From Crotophaga sulcirostris (taxonomy: Eukaryota > Chordata > Aves > Cuculiformes > Crotophagidae), in the NCBI GenBank assembly GCA_013397455.1, contig VYZB01000212.1, forward strand, positions 1,059,481 through 1,123,480: a stretch of 64,000 bases of DNA. Direction: 5' to 3'. The notes below the pieces were generated by a model. That model was not told the DNA's origin. It saw only the letters and a list, made by a program, of their open reading frames with translations, and did no database searches. The translations under genes and the position numbers were made by a program. Below, one piece after another: positions 48,585-60,558 of this stretch (the stretch's first letter is position 1; every line of letters starts with the position of its first letter).

Positions 48585-49306
48585 TATTTGTTAGCAATAT
48601 CAAATTTCAAAGCCAAACAAAGAGGAACATGAAAGATCTTTAAAAATTCTTAAAATATTAACTTCTTCAGAATTAAATTCTGTGCTGATTTTCTATCTGT
48701 GAACCTTGAAATAACCACTGGGATTATATAATTGGAAAGTCAGTCAGAAAGTAAACCTTATATATCTGATTTAATCAGATATTTTCAACAATAGGTGTTC
48801 TTTCAATCAAATGATACTATACCGAAATAAAGAAAAAAGGCTGCTTGTTGATGAGTTTAAAGAATTTCAGGCAAAGAGAAAACTGTGAACATTTAGTCCT
48901 ACATCCTGCATAATTTAACCATAGAATTGCTCTAAATTATGTCTTGCTATTATTACTAGTATTTCCAGTAGCTGCGGTTGAAATAGATGTGTTATTTTTG
49001 AAATGAGAATCTCATTTCAATATTTCAAATTACAGCACATACACTATATACTTTGCTAAGTCATTCTAATATTAATTTCCAGACTGTTTAAAAGACGTAT
49101 ATGAAAAATTATCTGGAAAACACTATTTAGTTTAAATAAAAAACAGATAGGTTCCTATCAACTTGTAGTCACTTGTACAACTTAGAACCTTAAAGTCTCG
49201 ATTGCAGCTAGATGTCCTGTGGCTTTGTGCCTCCTGTAGCACAGTGAGGATCTCAGAACTTCTGGGCAGTTAGCTTGATTTAGCTTTTGCAAGGTGTGAG
49301 GTGTAC
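48585..49306. other. Non-coding stretch with a palindrome
   Basis: AT-rich sequence with no gene. It contains the 23-bp palindrome listed separately. Confidence 0.5.
48998..49020. repeat. Near-perfect 23-bp palindrome
   Basis: TTGAAATGAGA and TCTCATTTCAA are perfect 11-base complements around a single central A. As DNA it could extrude a short cruciform. Function is unknown. Confidence 0.7.
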
Positions 49307-49740
49307 CACAGTATCACAGTATTACAAGGTTGGAAAGTACTTCATACCAGCCCTCAAACCCCACATTCCAAAAGGAAAAACCCAAGCAAACAAATGAAAA
49401 ATCCAAACCTCAGGAAGTCTTATCTGGTGTTTAAATCTGTGAATCTTCACTTCTTAGACTGTAATCTGTTATAATTTTTCTATTGGACTGAAAAATTCCC
49501 TGTTATCAAATTTCCTCATTGAATTTCTGTTGCAAACTGCGATCAAAGAATTCTCTTCATAATGTGAGTGGACTAAGAGCCTTCATTTTCTTCCTGTTGT
49601 TCATATTTTCTTTCAATTTAATTGTCCCTTTGTCATCTTACTGAAGCTGATTCATCTTTTAACGTCTCTCTGGGAGCCTAGTGACAACTGAACACAGTAG
49701 CCCAATAGAAATGGCCTCAGTACCAAGTACAGACATGCAT
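49307..49740 (-). mobile_element. Decayed CR1 LINE
   Basis: The left end has an ATCACAG-type tail ('gtatcacagtattacaaggt', then 'tggaaag'). The right end at about 49655-49740 translates on the minus strand to CLYLVLRPFLLGYCVQLSLG followed by SQRDVK, which aligns with the CR1 block VPLYxALVRPHLEYCVQFWA. The sequence between is too diverged to follow. It is probably one old CR1 with internal loss, but two fragments are possible. Confidence 0.55.
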
Positions 49741-52475
49741 TGTTGGTATACTTTCTCAAAACTGTGCATGTATTGTACTCATCTACATCATCCATTCTCA
49801 TTTGCAGTAAGAATAGCATGAAAACCATCTGTAGAAAGGTTTTATAGAACACACAGGCCCCAAATCTTGAAGCAGTTTTGTCCCATAAGATGCTCTTTGT
49901 AGAGTCAGCAAAAGGGAATTTTATCAAGGGTTAGAAATGAAAAATATTTGCTGTACAGATATCAGCTTATAAAAACTAGTGTTAGTGCTTTATGTGAATG
50001 CAGCAAATTCCATCGTACGGAGAAAGAAAAAATATTAAAACAATTATAATAAGACTGCGAGGCCATATCCTATCCATTCAGTTTACTGCTGAAAACAGAC
50101 CATTAGACCATTTCCTATGTTACATATTGCTAAATGCTGAAGCCAAAGATCTGTGCTTCACTGAAGCACAAACTGAATTTGACCAAGTAATATCTTCTTG
50201 AAAAGAATCCAGACTGGATCTGAAGGCATCTGGTCACTGAAACTCTAGCGGTTTCCCATAGTTCTCCCCAGCAATTAGTTAATCTCACTGTTGCAAATTT
50301 TGGCCCAGTTCCCTATTCAGATTACCTATCTTTCAGTTATGAGTTTCTATTAGATTTTTGTTTGCTTTTTTGTTGTGTACTTGCTTTTTTTACATTAAAG
50401 GCATCTTTAATAACCAGTTTCTTTCTGTGAAGAAACTAATCCTCTGTTCCCCAAGTCACTTCTCAATCTGCTTTTGAGATGCTAAATGGCTCGTTTCAAG
50501 AGTTTAAGAAAATTTCTGTTTATTCACACTCAAATAATTTTCGACATACTTTTGCAAGGATGCCTATTCGAACTATACACACCATGAGCCTGTGAGCACT
50601 GTACACATCTTCAGCTGGAAAATGATAGTTATGCCACCTCCAGTAATCTTACAGACATCTGTACCATTCTGAGATGTCATATAGCTGTGGTGAAACCTAC
50701 CATCTAAGATGAAGCCATGGAACTTCTGAAGTGGAAAAATTCCTACCAGCATTAATAAGGCCAGGATTTACTTCGAGAGGAACTGAAATCAAACCAATGG
50801 GAAGAAATGTCTAAGCTAGATGTAAATCCATGTTATAGATGCCAAAACTCATGAGACACCTTCCACTCCTATTAATATATAGATAAAAGAGTTTTTGAAA
50901 CCAAATGCAAGTTAAGTCAGACTTTTTCTTTAAGAGTCAACCTCAATCATTTTAGTTGGTGGGAGGAAGTAACTGAATTTCCTGGTGAGGGGGAAAACGT
51001 GTATCTTGGAACTATGGTGGAAGAGCAAATACTCATCAATCTCCCCTGTGCTTGAAAATGAAAATTCTCTTCCAAACATCTCCAATGCCCCTAACTGCCC
51101 AAACCAAATACGGAATGAAGATAAAGTAGACAGATGTTGAAGTGACTTCAGGAGAACAAATTAGATATTTAGAAACCTTCTTTTTTCCTCTTTGACAGTT
51201 GGTAAGTATTTTCATTCTAGGTAATTTCCAAGAGGGTGAAAGGAAAGAGGTAAATATAAAGTACAGTGGTGACCTTCCCTCAGGGAATCACAATTCATTA
51301 TTATAGTCAAGGATTCACAACTCTGTGAGTGTGTGCAGAAGATGTGCAAGCTGAGGTGAGGAGGGAGGGTTAAAACTGCTTTAATAAAGAAAATCTATTA
51401 TCTTGTCTGCAAAGAGTGTCCAGTTTATGTTCCTCTCTGTGACAAATGGGGTCGATTTGACTGACTTGGGAACGGCATTTCCTTGCATTGGAACAAAGGC
51501 TCACAGTTTCCATTTACTGTTAAAGTACAGTCCAATAAGGGTTTGGTTTGGAAACAAAAATAACAACATTCAACTGTTTTCAAGAGAAAGTATGCTTTCC
51601 TGTTTGCCTGTTTGCCTAGGGAGCAGAGCAAGGGCCAGGGACCCTTGGTTGCCAGACCTCTGACTGACAGACTGAGCAGCTGCAGCATGGGCAGGCTGCC
51701 CAGCACACAAATGTTATCAATAAAACTGGAGATTATCAACTCCTTATACTTGCCTAATGTTTGTGTATGCAGTGGAAATGCAACTAGGGTCCTCCCAACA
51801 AGCATGATGGTTTACAAAAAGCACCGCTTCCAATTGTCAGAAGGCAAAAAGCGAAAACATCCTGGTAATTAGAGGCGGATAGGCTGGGATGGCTAAAACT
51901 CTAATATTCTAAATTAGCAATGGATTGGATGGAATCTGACTAATTATAATTAGAATGTAAGCATTTGACTGAGAGGACACATGTCCTCAGCTAAAGCAGA
52001 AACAGTTGAAAAGTAGGGTTTCACAATTATAAAGGTAAGAAGGAAAATGGCTTGCTTGGATAAAACTGTAAAGAATTTTTGCACTGAATTGAGACAGGGT
52101 TAGGAACCAAGTTTCCACACAAAACCACAGGTACCTCACAGTCAATGCAATCTGCATTAAAATGCAAGTTTTAATGCTAGGTCTGAAAATTTACAAGTCA
52201 TGCAGAATGGTGGCCAATCGGTACTTTGGAAAATCAAGCAGTTTCTTGCTGCTCTAAGAGTAAATTGAAAAATTTTCATCTTTACAAGCCCTGCAGCAAG
52301 TCACATGATATAATTATACCAATTCTGTACTCTATTGTATGTGTACCTATTCTACTGTTCTAGAATTGTTTATTTTGGAAATCAAGAGTATGAAACAAAA
52401 AATATTGTTTGCACTTCCCAAATACTTTGGAACACACCACTCTAAAGAGACCTGATCTAAGATGAGCATGTAAAT
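49741..52475. other. Non-coding stretch
   Basis: No supported gene. At 51403-51872 open frames of 86, 126 and 86 codons overlap on both strands in a patch of more balanced composition, and (TGTTTGCC)-like units occur at about 51598-51620. None shows a domain. The sequence elsewhere is AT-rich and unassigned. Confidence 0.45.
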
Positions 52476-52735
52476 TGTCATAATGGGTCAGACCAAAGGT
52501 CCATTTAGCCCACTAGCCTGTCTCTGATAACTGCCAAGAATAGAGGCTTAAATGAAAGAACAGATACACAGTGAGAACAGGTTATGAATAGGTTGCTCTT
52601 CCTTCTGGTGTATCCTTTCAGTTTCGAGTAAAAAGTAGCAATGGTCTGAGTTACAAATTGAACCTAAACCACTGATGGCCAACCTAAGACATATTCTCCA
52701 TTAATTTAATTGTTGTTGCAACTTATGTATATGAA
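52476..52735. repeat. Ancient sauropsid retroposon relic
   Basis: 'tcataatgggtcagaccaaa' is followed by 'ggtccatttagcccactagc' and 'ctgtctctgataactgccaa', and later by 'tggtgtatcctttcagttt' and 'ccactgatggccaacctaag' with 'acatattctccattaattta'. This order matches an old turtle/crocodilian/bird repeat I recall (gggtcagaccaaaggtccat; ctagcccagtatcctgtct; ccattgatggacctatcc; tccatgaattt). It is probably a CR1-like 3' region. The exact family and strand are not certain. Confidence 0.6.
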
Positions 52736-53922
52736 CAATCTCCTAATCACACAATTTCAATTACATACTGGATGAAAGCAGCACTTTCGTTTGACCAGTT
52801 TAGAACTGTTGCCTGATATTTTAATTCAGATGTTCCCTAAATCCTCTGTTGTGAGAAACTTAGTGAAATCTTTCTGCTTTGCTTTCTTGCCAATCATAAT
52901 TTTAAACAGAACTATTGTGTGTCTCTTCCAAGACGAGGAATCACAATAAAGTCTGTCTTTGCCCATTCAAAATCTGTTCCTTGTCTCTGATAATACTTGT
53001 TGACCTTCCCAGTAGTTTTATTTCATACTGCATTGTTTATAGTAGATCCCAGAACTTCTCTAAGACTTTTCTGTGTCCAGATCCAAATGTCAGGCTAAGC
53101 TCATGATATCTTTCATGAAATGTACTAAGGAATTTCAAGTGAAATCAGATGTTAATTTTTACGTGAAAATCTTTTGGAGATATGTAGCTGCTGGCAGGAT
53201 ACAAAATAAAGATGCACTTCATCCATGTATGATGTTATGTATTTTTTCTCAAATTCTACCTAAATACATAGTATTTATTATGCCACTTTGTTTTTGGTGA
53301 CTTCCAACCACTGAATCATATTTTTAGAAAATTAATTCATGGTGATTCATTTTTGAGTGGCAGAAGTTAATTTAGAGTACATCACTGTATAATTGTCATT
53401 AGACATTTGGTGACAGTTCTGTTTATACCATTTTGCACCTATCATTACATAACCGAATGTTTGTTTTTATTGTCCAGTTACTCAGTGTTTTGGAATTCTT
53501 CTTCAACTCTTCACAGTAAGTTGTAGATTTAGCTACCTTGAGTAGTTTAAAATGTAAACAACTCCCTATTACTCCTTATTATTATTATTATACCTAAATA
53601 GCACTTTCCTGGGAGCAAATCCTGTGGCGCATACAGAACAATTGTGCAGCTGTTGAAATAAAAAAACAAACCAATAACTGGATATAATGTTTACTATTCA
53701 TATTGATATAGGGGATTTGTGCACATTTCCTTAAAAAAAATTAAGAAAACAAAAAATTTAAGGTTTTTTCCTGTTCTAAGATTTCCCTTCTGTTAATACT
53801 GTGTACAACGTAAATGGCTGTTCTCAGACACTGCTGTCATATGCTTTCTACAAAAATGCAAATTCAATATTATAAACTAATTTTTCTGGAGATTAAAGCC
53901 ACAACAACTGCATGAAAAGAGC
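52736..53922. other. Non-coding stretch
   Basis: AT-rich sequence with a short TTA-triplet run near 53575-53592. I see no gene. Confidence 0.5.
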
Positions 53923-54779
53923 CATAGAATCATAGAATCATTAAGGCTGGAAAAGTCTTCTGAGATCATCAATTCCAAGCATCAGCTCACCACCACCATG
54001 CCTAGTAAACCGTGTCATGAAGTGCCATGTCTACATGTTTTTTGAACACCTCCGGGGAAGGAGATTCCACCACTTCCCTGGGCAGCCTGTTCCAATGCTT
54101 TACCACTCTTTCAGTAAAGAAAGTTTTCCTAATATCCAACTTAAAGCTCCCATGATGCAAATCGAGGCCATTTCCTCTTGTCCTATCACTTGTTACTTGG
54201 GAAAAGACACTGACACCCACCTCACAAGAACTTCCTTTCAAGCAGTTGTTGAGGGCAGTAAGGTCTCCCCTCAGCCTCCTCTTTTCCAGACTAGACAGCC
54301 CCAGTTCCCTCAGCTGCTCCTCATAAGACTTGTGCTCTAGCCCCTTCACCAGCTTTCTTGCTCTTCTCTGGACACGCTCCAGGACCTCAACGTCCTTCTT
54401 ATACTGAGGGGCCCAAAACTGAACACAGTATTTGAGTTTTGGCCTCACCAGCGCCAAGAATAGGGGCACAATCACTTTCCTGCTCCTGCTGGCCATATCA
54501 TTTTTGATACAAGCCTCCTTGGCCACTTCGGCACTGGCTCATGTTCAGCCAGCTGCCAACCAGCACCCCTAGGTCCTTTTCCTTCAGGCAGCTTTCCAGC
54601 CACACTTCCTCAAGCCAGTAGCGTTACATGGGATTGTTGTGACTGAAGTGCAGGATCTGGCCTTGTTGAATCTCCTACAATTTACCTCAGCCTGTTGATC
54701 GAGCCTGTCCAGATTCCTCTGTAGAGCCTTCCTACCTTCAAGCGGATCAACACACCCATCCAATTTGGTGTTATCTGCA
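53923..54779 (-). mobile_element. CR1 LINE, 5'-truncated copy
   Basis: The 3' tail at the low coordinate (CATAGAATCATAGAATCAT, then 'aaggctggaaaagtcttct' and 'gagatcatcaattccaagc') leads through the 3' UTR into ORF2 C-terminal sequence. Past about 54527 the element continues in another frame, with frameshifts, through sequence corresponding to the LGVLxDxxL and RLDQ blocks. It stops near 54779, just after the position of the catalytic FADD region ('aatttggtgttatctgcat'). The copy is dead. Confidence 0.92.
54002..54526 (-). pseudogene. CR1 ORF2 C-terminal fragment
   Basis: A frame of 174 codons, the longest C-terminal CR1 piece here. It covers [20 protein letters not shown] with [20 protein letters not shown], then [40 protein letters not shown] and the [19 protein letters not shown] end. 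It has no RT catalytic residues. Confidence 0.9.
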
Positions 54780-57700
54780 TAGTAACAGCTATTTAAATTT
54801 TCCTAATCTCCATAACCTAACATAATATTTAATAGCCATTTATAATTCTGAAAATCAAACAATTTCTCAAGTTTTTTTAAGGATAAAGAATTTTATGTCA
54901 TTGTATTTCTGATGTTCTGACATATAAATATTTCATGAATATGAGGGAAATGATCATAAATTGTGACTCAATTAGAGATCTCATCTCAAGAGAGGATAAA
55001 GTAGGGTTAATAAAATTGCTACTTATATTTTGCGTAAGTTTTATTTTCTCTTTTTGCTCCTGCTTGCCCTTCACAAATATTCCCTTTGCATAAAAGTGCC
55101 TCTGCCCTTACCGAAGAAGAGAATTGATCTGGATATTCAATGACTCTTGCTATCAAGATCTCTTTCACTTCAGCCTGACAGCAAACAACTAAAGGAACCA
55201 GAGTGTTCACCATTTTTTCCACAGTCATTTGTTTAGTGACAACTGTCATCTCCCTGTCTATCAACATGACGTCCTTGCCCCCTGACAGAACAGAGAAATG
55301 ATTCTTGATACACCTTTAGATATCCATATCCCAGGGCCAGTATAGTGAAACGTTAGGTTTAATTGCCACAGGAATACAATGCTTTTAATTTTAAAAAATT
55401 ATTTTCAGCCTTCCTTTATAAACACACTCTCTCCTTCCCACCTTTCCACCCAGAAAAGGCAGTTACTTTAACATAAGTAACTCTGACCACAAAAAGAAGA
55501 GTAATTACCTTGACCATTGAGAGGATATAATGTCTTGCTGTTATTCCAGCTGTTTAAACACTGTTTCAAAGTGTAAGCAGTAGCAACAGCAAAATAAACA
55601 GAGGTTGTTTTTTTGGTGTTTTTTTTTTTTTTTACAGTTTGTGAATCCAAAAGTATTGTACTGCAGTCTGCCTAAGCATCTATCACCTGAAATCGTTTTC
55701 TGGATGATTGATTTCCTAATTCTTTTAGATTTTAACACCGAACATCATTCATCTTAAACAAATGTTGAACTGCTTACAAAATATAAAAAGACAACTATAA
55801 TTACTTCATTTAGTCTAAATTTAAGTTCAAACTTCAGTAAGGCATAAGCTCTGAACTTCTACAAATTCATACTTGCACTTTGGAAGGTGAGATTACGCTT
55901 CCTAAGTGTTCAAATATAGACAATAGCAGTCAGTCTCAGAAAAGAGAAGGATGATTTTGGTACTTTTAGAAACCACTATTTTAAGATAAAATCTAGAATT
56001 TTTAGTTGGACATGTTTTTCATTGAGAGTACTGTAAAGCTTCCTACAACACAAATTTAGAGTTTGTGCATGAAAGGACAGTCACATTGCAAATTTAGGAA
56101 GGCCCGTGTATATAGGAAAGTATTATATTACAACAGGTATTACTAACATTTTTGACACCTAGTTTGTGCCCTAATTCAAAGCAAAATACTTTCACCATAT
56201 AGATTAGTTAAAAAATAAGAATTTAGAACAGAATTTCTTTCTTTGTGAAAAACTGTCTTAAATTCTTCACTGAAGGGATGTAAGCCTAGGCTCTGAGTTA
56301 AGTACCCCTTTTAAATACCTCACTGAACCACAGGCTGGATGTTTGCATGCACCCAAACTCATTTGCTTTATACTGAGCATTTATACAGTTAATAAAAGTG
56401 CTTTTTACTCTTGTATAGACTACTTGGGTCCTGAGTGCACTCTAAGCTTTATAACATATACCCTCCTATGAGAGTGACACATGAAAATACTACTGTCCAT
56501 TCCAATAAGATTCTAGCTTTTAATCACACCCTGAACTTGGAGCAGCTAAAGTTCATGAAACGCTAAATGTCAAAGGTAAGAATTATCTATAATATATGAG
56601 ACATTAGTCAGGAGGATAAGCATACGTTCTGCTTCAGCATTGAAAACAACAATTAACTCTAACTCACTTGGAAACAAAATGACATAACTCACACAGTGCA
56701 GCTCACTATTCCTTCCTTAATTTTCCTCTAGTTTGTAGGAGACTACTACCAATCATTCTCTGCTCCAAGTAGATAATAACTGAGGGGCAGACAGCTCTCT
56801 TCTTCCTTCACCCATTCATTTTATCCAGTGATGTGCATGCTTTGTCTATCAATAGATATAATGAATATACTCCTGCACAGTACTCCCCTAAAAGACAGAA
56901 AAGCCCCATTCTGTTTTGGTCTTTGACTCCACCTAAGAACATCAATAGCCTTCACTAGTTTCTTCTTAAGCTTTTCAGGATTGCAATCATCACAGTATTT
57001 TTCACCTTTTCCCACCTTTTGGAAGGACGACTCCCTGTGTTTACTTCTCTCTGTGGATGCCCAGAAACAAACCTATATTTACCCTGGAACTTAAAATCTA
57101 CCTCATGGAGGTTCCACCTCTGCTCTCAGAAAGGTGGAAACCTCCGTTCAGAAAATTTGAATGCAAAAGTAAAAACCTAGTCCTGTCCTTCAAAGGTCAA
57201 CCAGTGTGATGGATTTAGTAGATAGCAAAACCTAGCCCTTTGCCAAAGCAAAGCTGGAGCTGCTCATTTGCAAGCAATGAATCTGGTTCTATTAGGGTTG
57301 TATAATCTCATCCAGTTGTCTGGGTGCCAATTGCTTAGTTAAGCCACACTGGCCAATACACCTGCTCATGTGGTCTTCAGCTTTCCTTAACCTGATAACT
57401 CCCCATTTTCGTTCCTCACAAAGAGCAAAATTTAGAATGACCTGTTTTGCTAGTTTTTGTTTGGTCCTGGTGAGTCTCCTTTTTTGAGTTCATCAGGTTG
57501 AATTCAGAGCCTGACAGACTTGATAATGCATTTTGGATTTTGTCTCCTTCCAGGCAGCCTGACATTGCAGTCCATGTGGAGGGCTACATAACATGACACA
57601 GAACATTTCACTGAAATGGGCGCACCTGCTGGGCATTAACTGTACACAGTAAATTCAATAGCATTACATGGGTGTAAGACAGGACATACTTCAGCCTAAG

Positions 57701-60394
57701 AATTTTATGCCAGTTTTACGTATGAAATGTCACATTACATTTTCAGCTTCAAAAAGCCAGTTCGAAATCTGATATGTTAATGTGATACAGAGGTTTGCAG
57801 AACAATAGGGGCTAGTTGGCTGCACCCTCATTTGGCCAGCTAATTCTGCTTCCTCTCTTGTGGATATTACTGGTTTTATAAGGTGATGTATCATGATGAG
57901 AGTGTCAGCTGCATCGGTCTACAGCTGTGCTAAATCCTTCTTCACACAATGATGTCCTGATACTAGCAGGCTGAGTTATGAGCTGGACATGGAGTGTTGT
58001 GGAGTGCTGAAGTGGTCTGGCAGTCAGCCAGGGACACGCTACAGTAGTGTGTGCTTGGTGGAGTGTAGCAGATGATAGCCCGTTGCTGGAAATTGCAGTT
58101 CTCTCCTGCTGTGCGGAGTTATGATAGGGTGTGATGTGTTGGCAAGTGGTGGCTATGATTTTATGGCAAAATTGAACCGCAGTACGAAGCACGATGAAAT
58201 TGCTTAACAGCTTTAGTTTGTCAAGATTTAACTTAAGCCATTTTTTCTAGTAATGAACTAGGTCAGAGTGCTGTGGTTCAGTACTCCAGGAATGTGGCCA
58301 TTTAACTCTTCAGCTATGAGTCTAGAGATGCCTAGGTATTATTAGTTTACATTTGCTTGCGTTTTGTTTGAAGAAATAGTATGAATTTAGAGCAGATAGT
58401 CTTATGAGGCTGTCTCATGTACAGTAATTTAGTTCAGGAGAAAGAATATTAGGGTACACACAATATTATACCTGTAGGTGTCTTCTGTGGGCTTTCAGCA
58501 TTTAATACTGACTCCTCACTGAGTTACTGCTGTACCTATGGCCACATCCTAATGAACTATTTAGGCTTCACTGAATGTTTCGTACAAATGCATTTGTTCT
58601 CACTGGAACATAGCTGGCAATTCCTTTGATGAATTCCTTCACAGGGAAGAAAATTCTCACATGAATCCTGAGAGCTGTGAAAGAATAAAGCTTTCAGTCA
58701 TGATAGTCCACATTCTCTCACTCCATTCTTTATTTCACAATAAAAAACAAAAATCCTGTCAATGTGGAAGAAATCTTTGCTTAAATTTAGGTGAAGGTTA
58801 AGAAGATTATGTTTGGGTTTTTTCTGCTTTTGGTTGGAGTTTTCTTGTCTATTTTTGTTTGTCTGTTTTATTAAAAAGGATTAGGTTTACATTTTTAAGA
58901 ATAATCCCTTTAACTGTAGCACCTACCTATACCCTAAAAAGCAAAAGAGGACAAGAAATTAAAATAGAGACAGTAATTCTTCTTTCAAGTAGAAGCAATT
59001 ATTTAGTGTTTTAGTGACAACAGCATTATATCATTCAGTACATGAATTTTGGAGTTGTAGTGCCCAATATTCACAAAAACAAGTGGTCATCAAGTTCTCC
59101 CCGTTTATCCCTTCAGTCTAGTCCACAATAAGGATACTTAACTAGTCTTGCCTGAAGGTGGCAAAAGCATGGGCAGTAACGCTAAGGTCAACATCTGAAA
59201 AGGTATGCAAATAATGTGGTACTTCATGAGAAGAACTTAGAATTTATCTTTTCTATTTGGGAAAGTTTCCAAAACATCTGAAAATGAGGAAAACCACAAT
59301 TATTTTTGTTTATTGTCCAAATGCCTGGCAAATGTTCTAGATTTGCAAGACTGCCAAAATACCCACATGCCACCATTATCTCCCCATGTTTTATCTCCTT
59401 CAGACATGAAAAGGTGATTTACATGCATCAGTGACCTGACTGATATCAGTAGAATATTTAATACAAGAGAAAGATGTGAAACTGGGCATCACCAAGAGAC
59501 TGCTCATATTTCAAAAGATGTCTCCTCACCAAATCCTAGCAATCCCATATATCATTAGATTTAAAAGAGATGACAGCAGCTTGGATCTTAAGCATCCTGT
59601 GAGAACCTTTAGTGTGAAGAAATTGCCCAACACTAATTTCAGTCAAAAGAATGAAGGGAACAGTAGGATAACTCTGTCCACTCTCACATGCATGTCTACA
59701 TCAAGTTTAGGACTCAGACTACCAAAAGGATCCAGTCATTCCATAACAGCATGAACTTTAATGTTTACTTGACATCAAGAAATCATCCATCAACAAGTAA
59801 ATGTATGCAATACAAGCTAATGTACTTCAGCTGGAACCCAATAATCATGTTCAGAGAATTTAGGTACATTTCTGTCTTACCCTTTCTGTCCTAACTTTTT
59901 CCATACCCTTGAACAGAAATCAAATAGAAGTATTTAAAAGTCAGCATGAAAGGTGCCATAAGGAAATAAAAAACCCCAGTTTTTTACAGCAGTTATCTTC
60001 CAGACCTCATTATAGAAGACTTTGACCTCACAAAATAAAAATGATCTATGGTATCTACAAATTCCATGTACATCACTTGCTTAAACTGTTATTTTATTAA
60101 TAGCTGTTATTTATTTTTATGTGTACTAGACTGTATTTAAGAGGTTGAAATTTAAATCTACTTTTTTAACCTCATTTGCATTAAGGTTCATGTTTATTGT
60201 TAAACATCTGAATTTTTCTTTATTTTGTTGTAGTTAATCAAAATATGTATTTTTAATTTTCTTCCATTTATATGTGTGTGGATTTCTACTTTTATGACCT
60301 TACAGAATACTGCGATGTGCTACCATGTTCTTCTCTGCATTATAGTCCTATTTAATAATATTTAAATATCGAGTATTAAAGTAACCACCTTCTA
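54780..60394. other. Long non-coding stretch
   Basis: No supported gene over 5.6 kb. It contains a T run at 55619-55633. A G/T-rich block at about 57900-58190 has an open 95-codon frame on the opposite strand but no domain. The remainder is AT-rich, with nothing I can name. Confidence 0.5.
55619..55633. repeat. Poly-T run
   Basis: Fifteen uninterrupted T's are followed by ACAG. The run creates an acceptor-like string on the plus strand, but there is no exon evidence after it. Confidence 0.8.
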
Positions 60395-60558
60395 NNNNNN
60401 NNNNNNNNNNNNNNNNNNNNNNNNNNNNNNNNNNNNNNNNNNNNNNNNNNNNNNNNNNNNNNNNNNNNNNNNNNNNNNNNNNNNNNNNNNNNNNNNNNNN
60501 NNNNNNNNNNNNNNNNNNNNNNNNNNNNNNNNNNNNNNNNNNNNNNNNNNNNNNNNNN
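60395..60558. other. Assembly gap (164 N)
   Basis: Unknown bases. The 81-codon minus-strand frame spanning it is an artefact of the N's. Confidence 1.

Noticed and set aside
47508..48632. Several plus-strand frames, one of 150 codons
   Set aside because: They are antisense shadows of the CR1 ORF2 remnant on the minus strand.
51175..51210. Polypyrimidine-AG followed at once by TTG|GTAAGT
   Set aside because: The implied exon would be three bases long; more likely two unrelated splice-like words.
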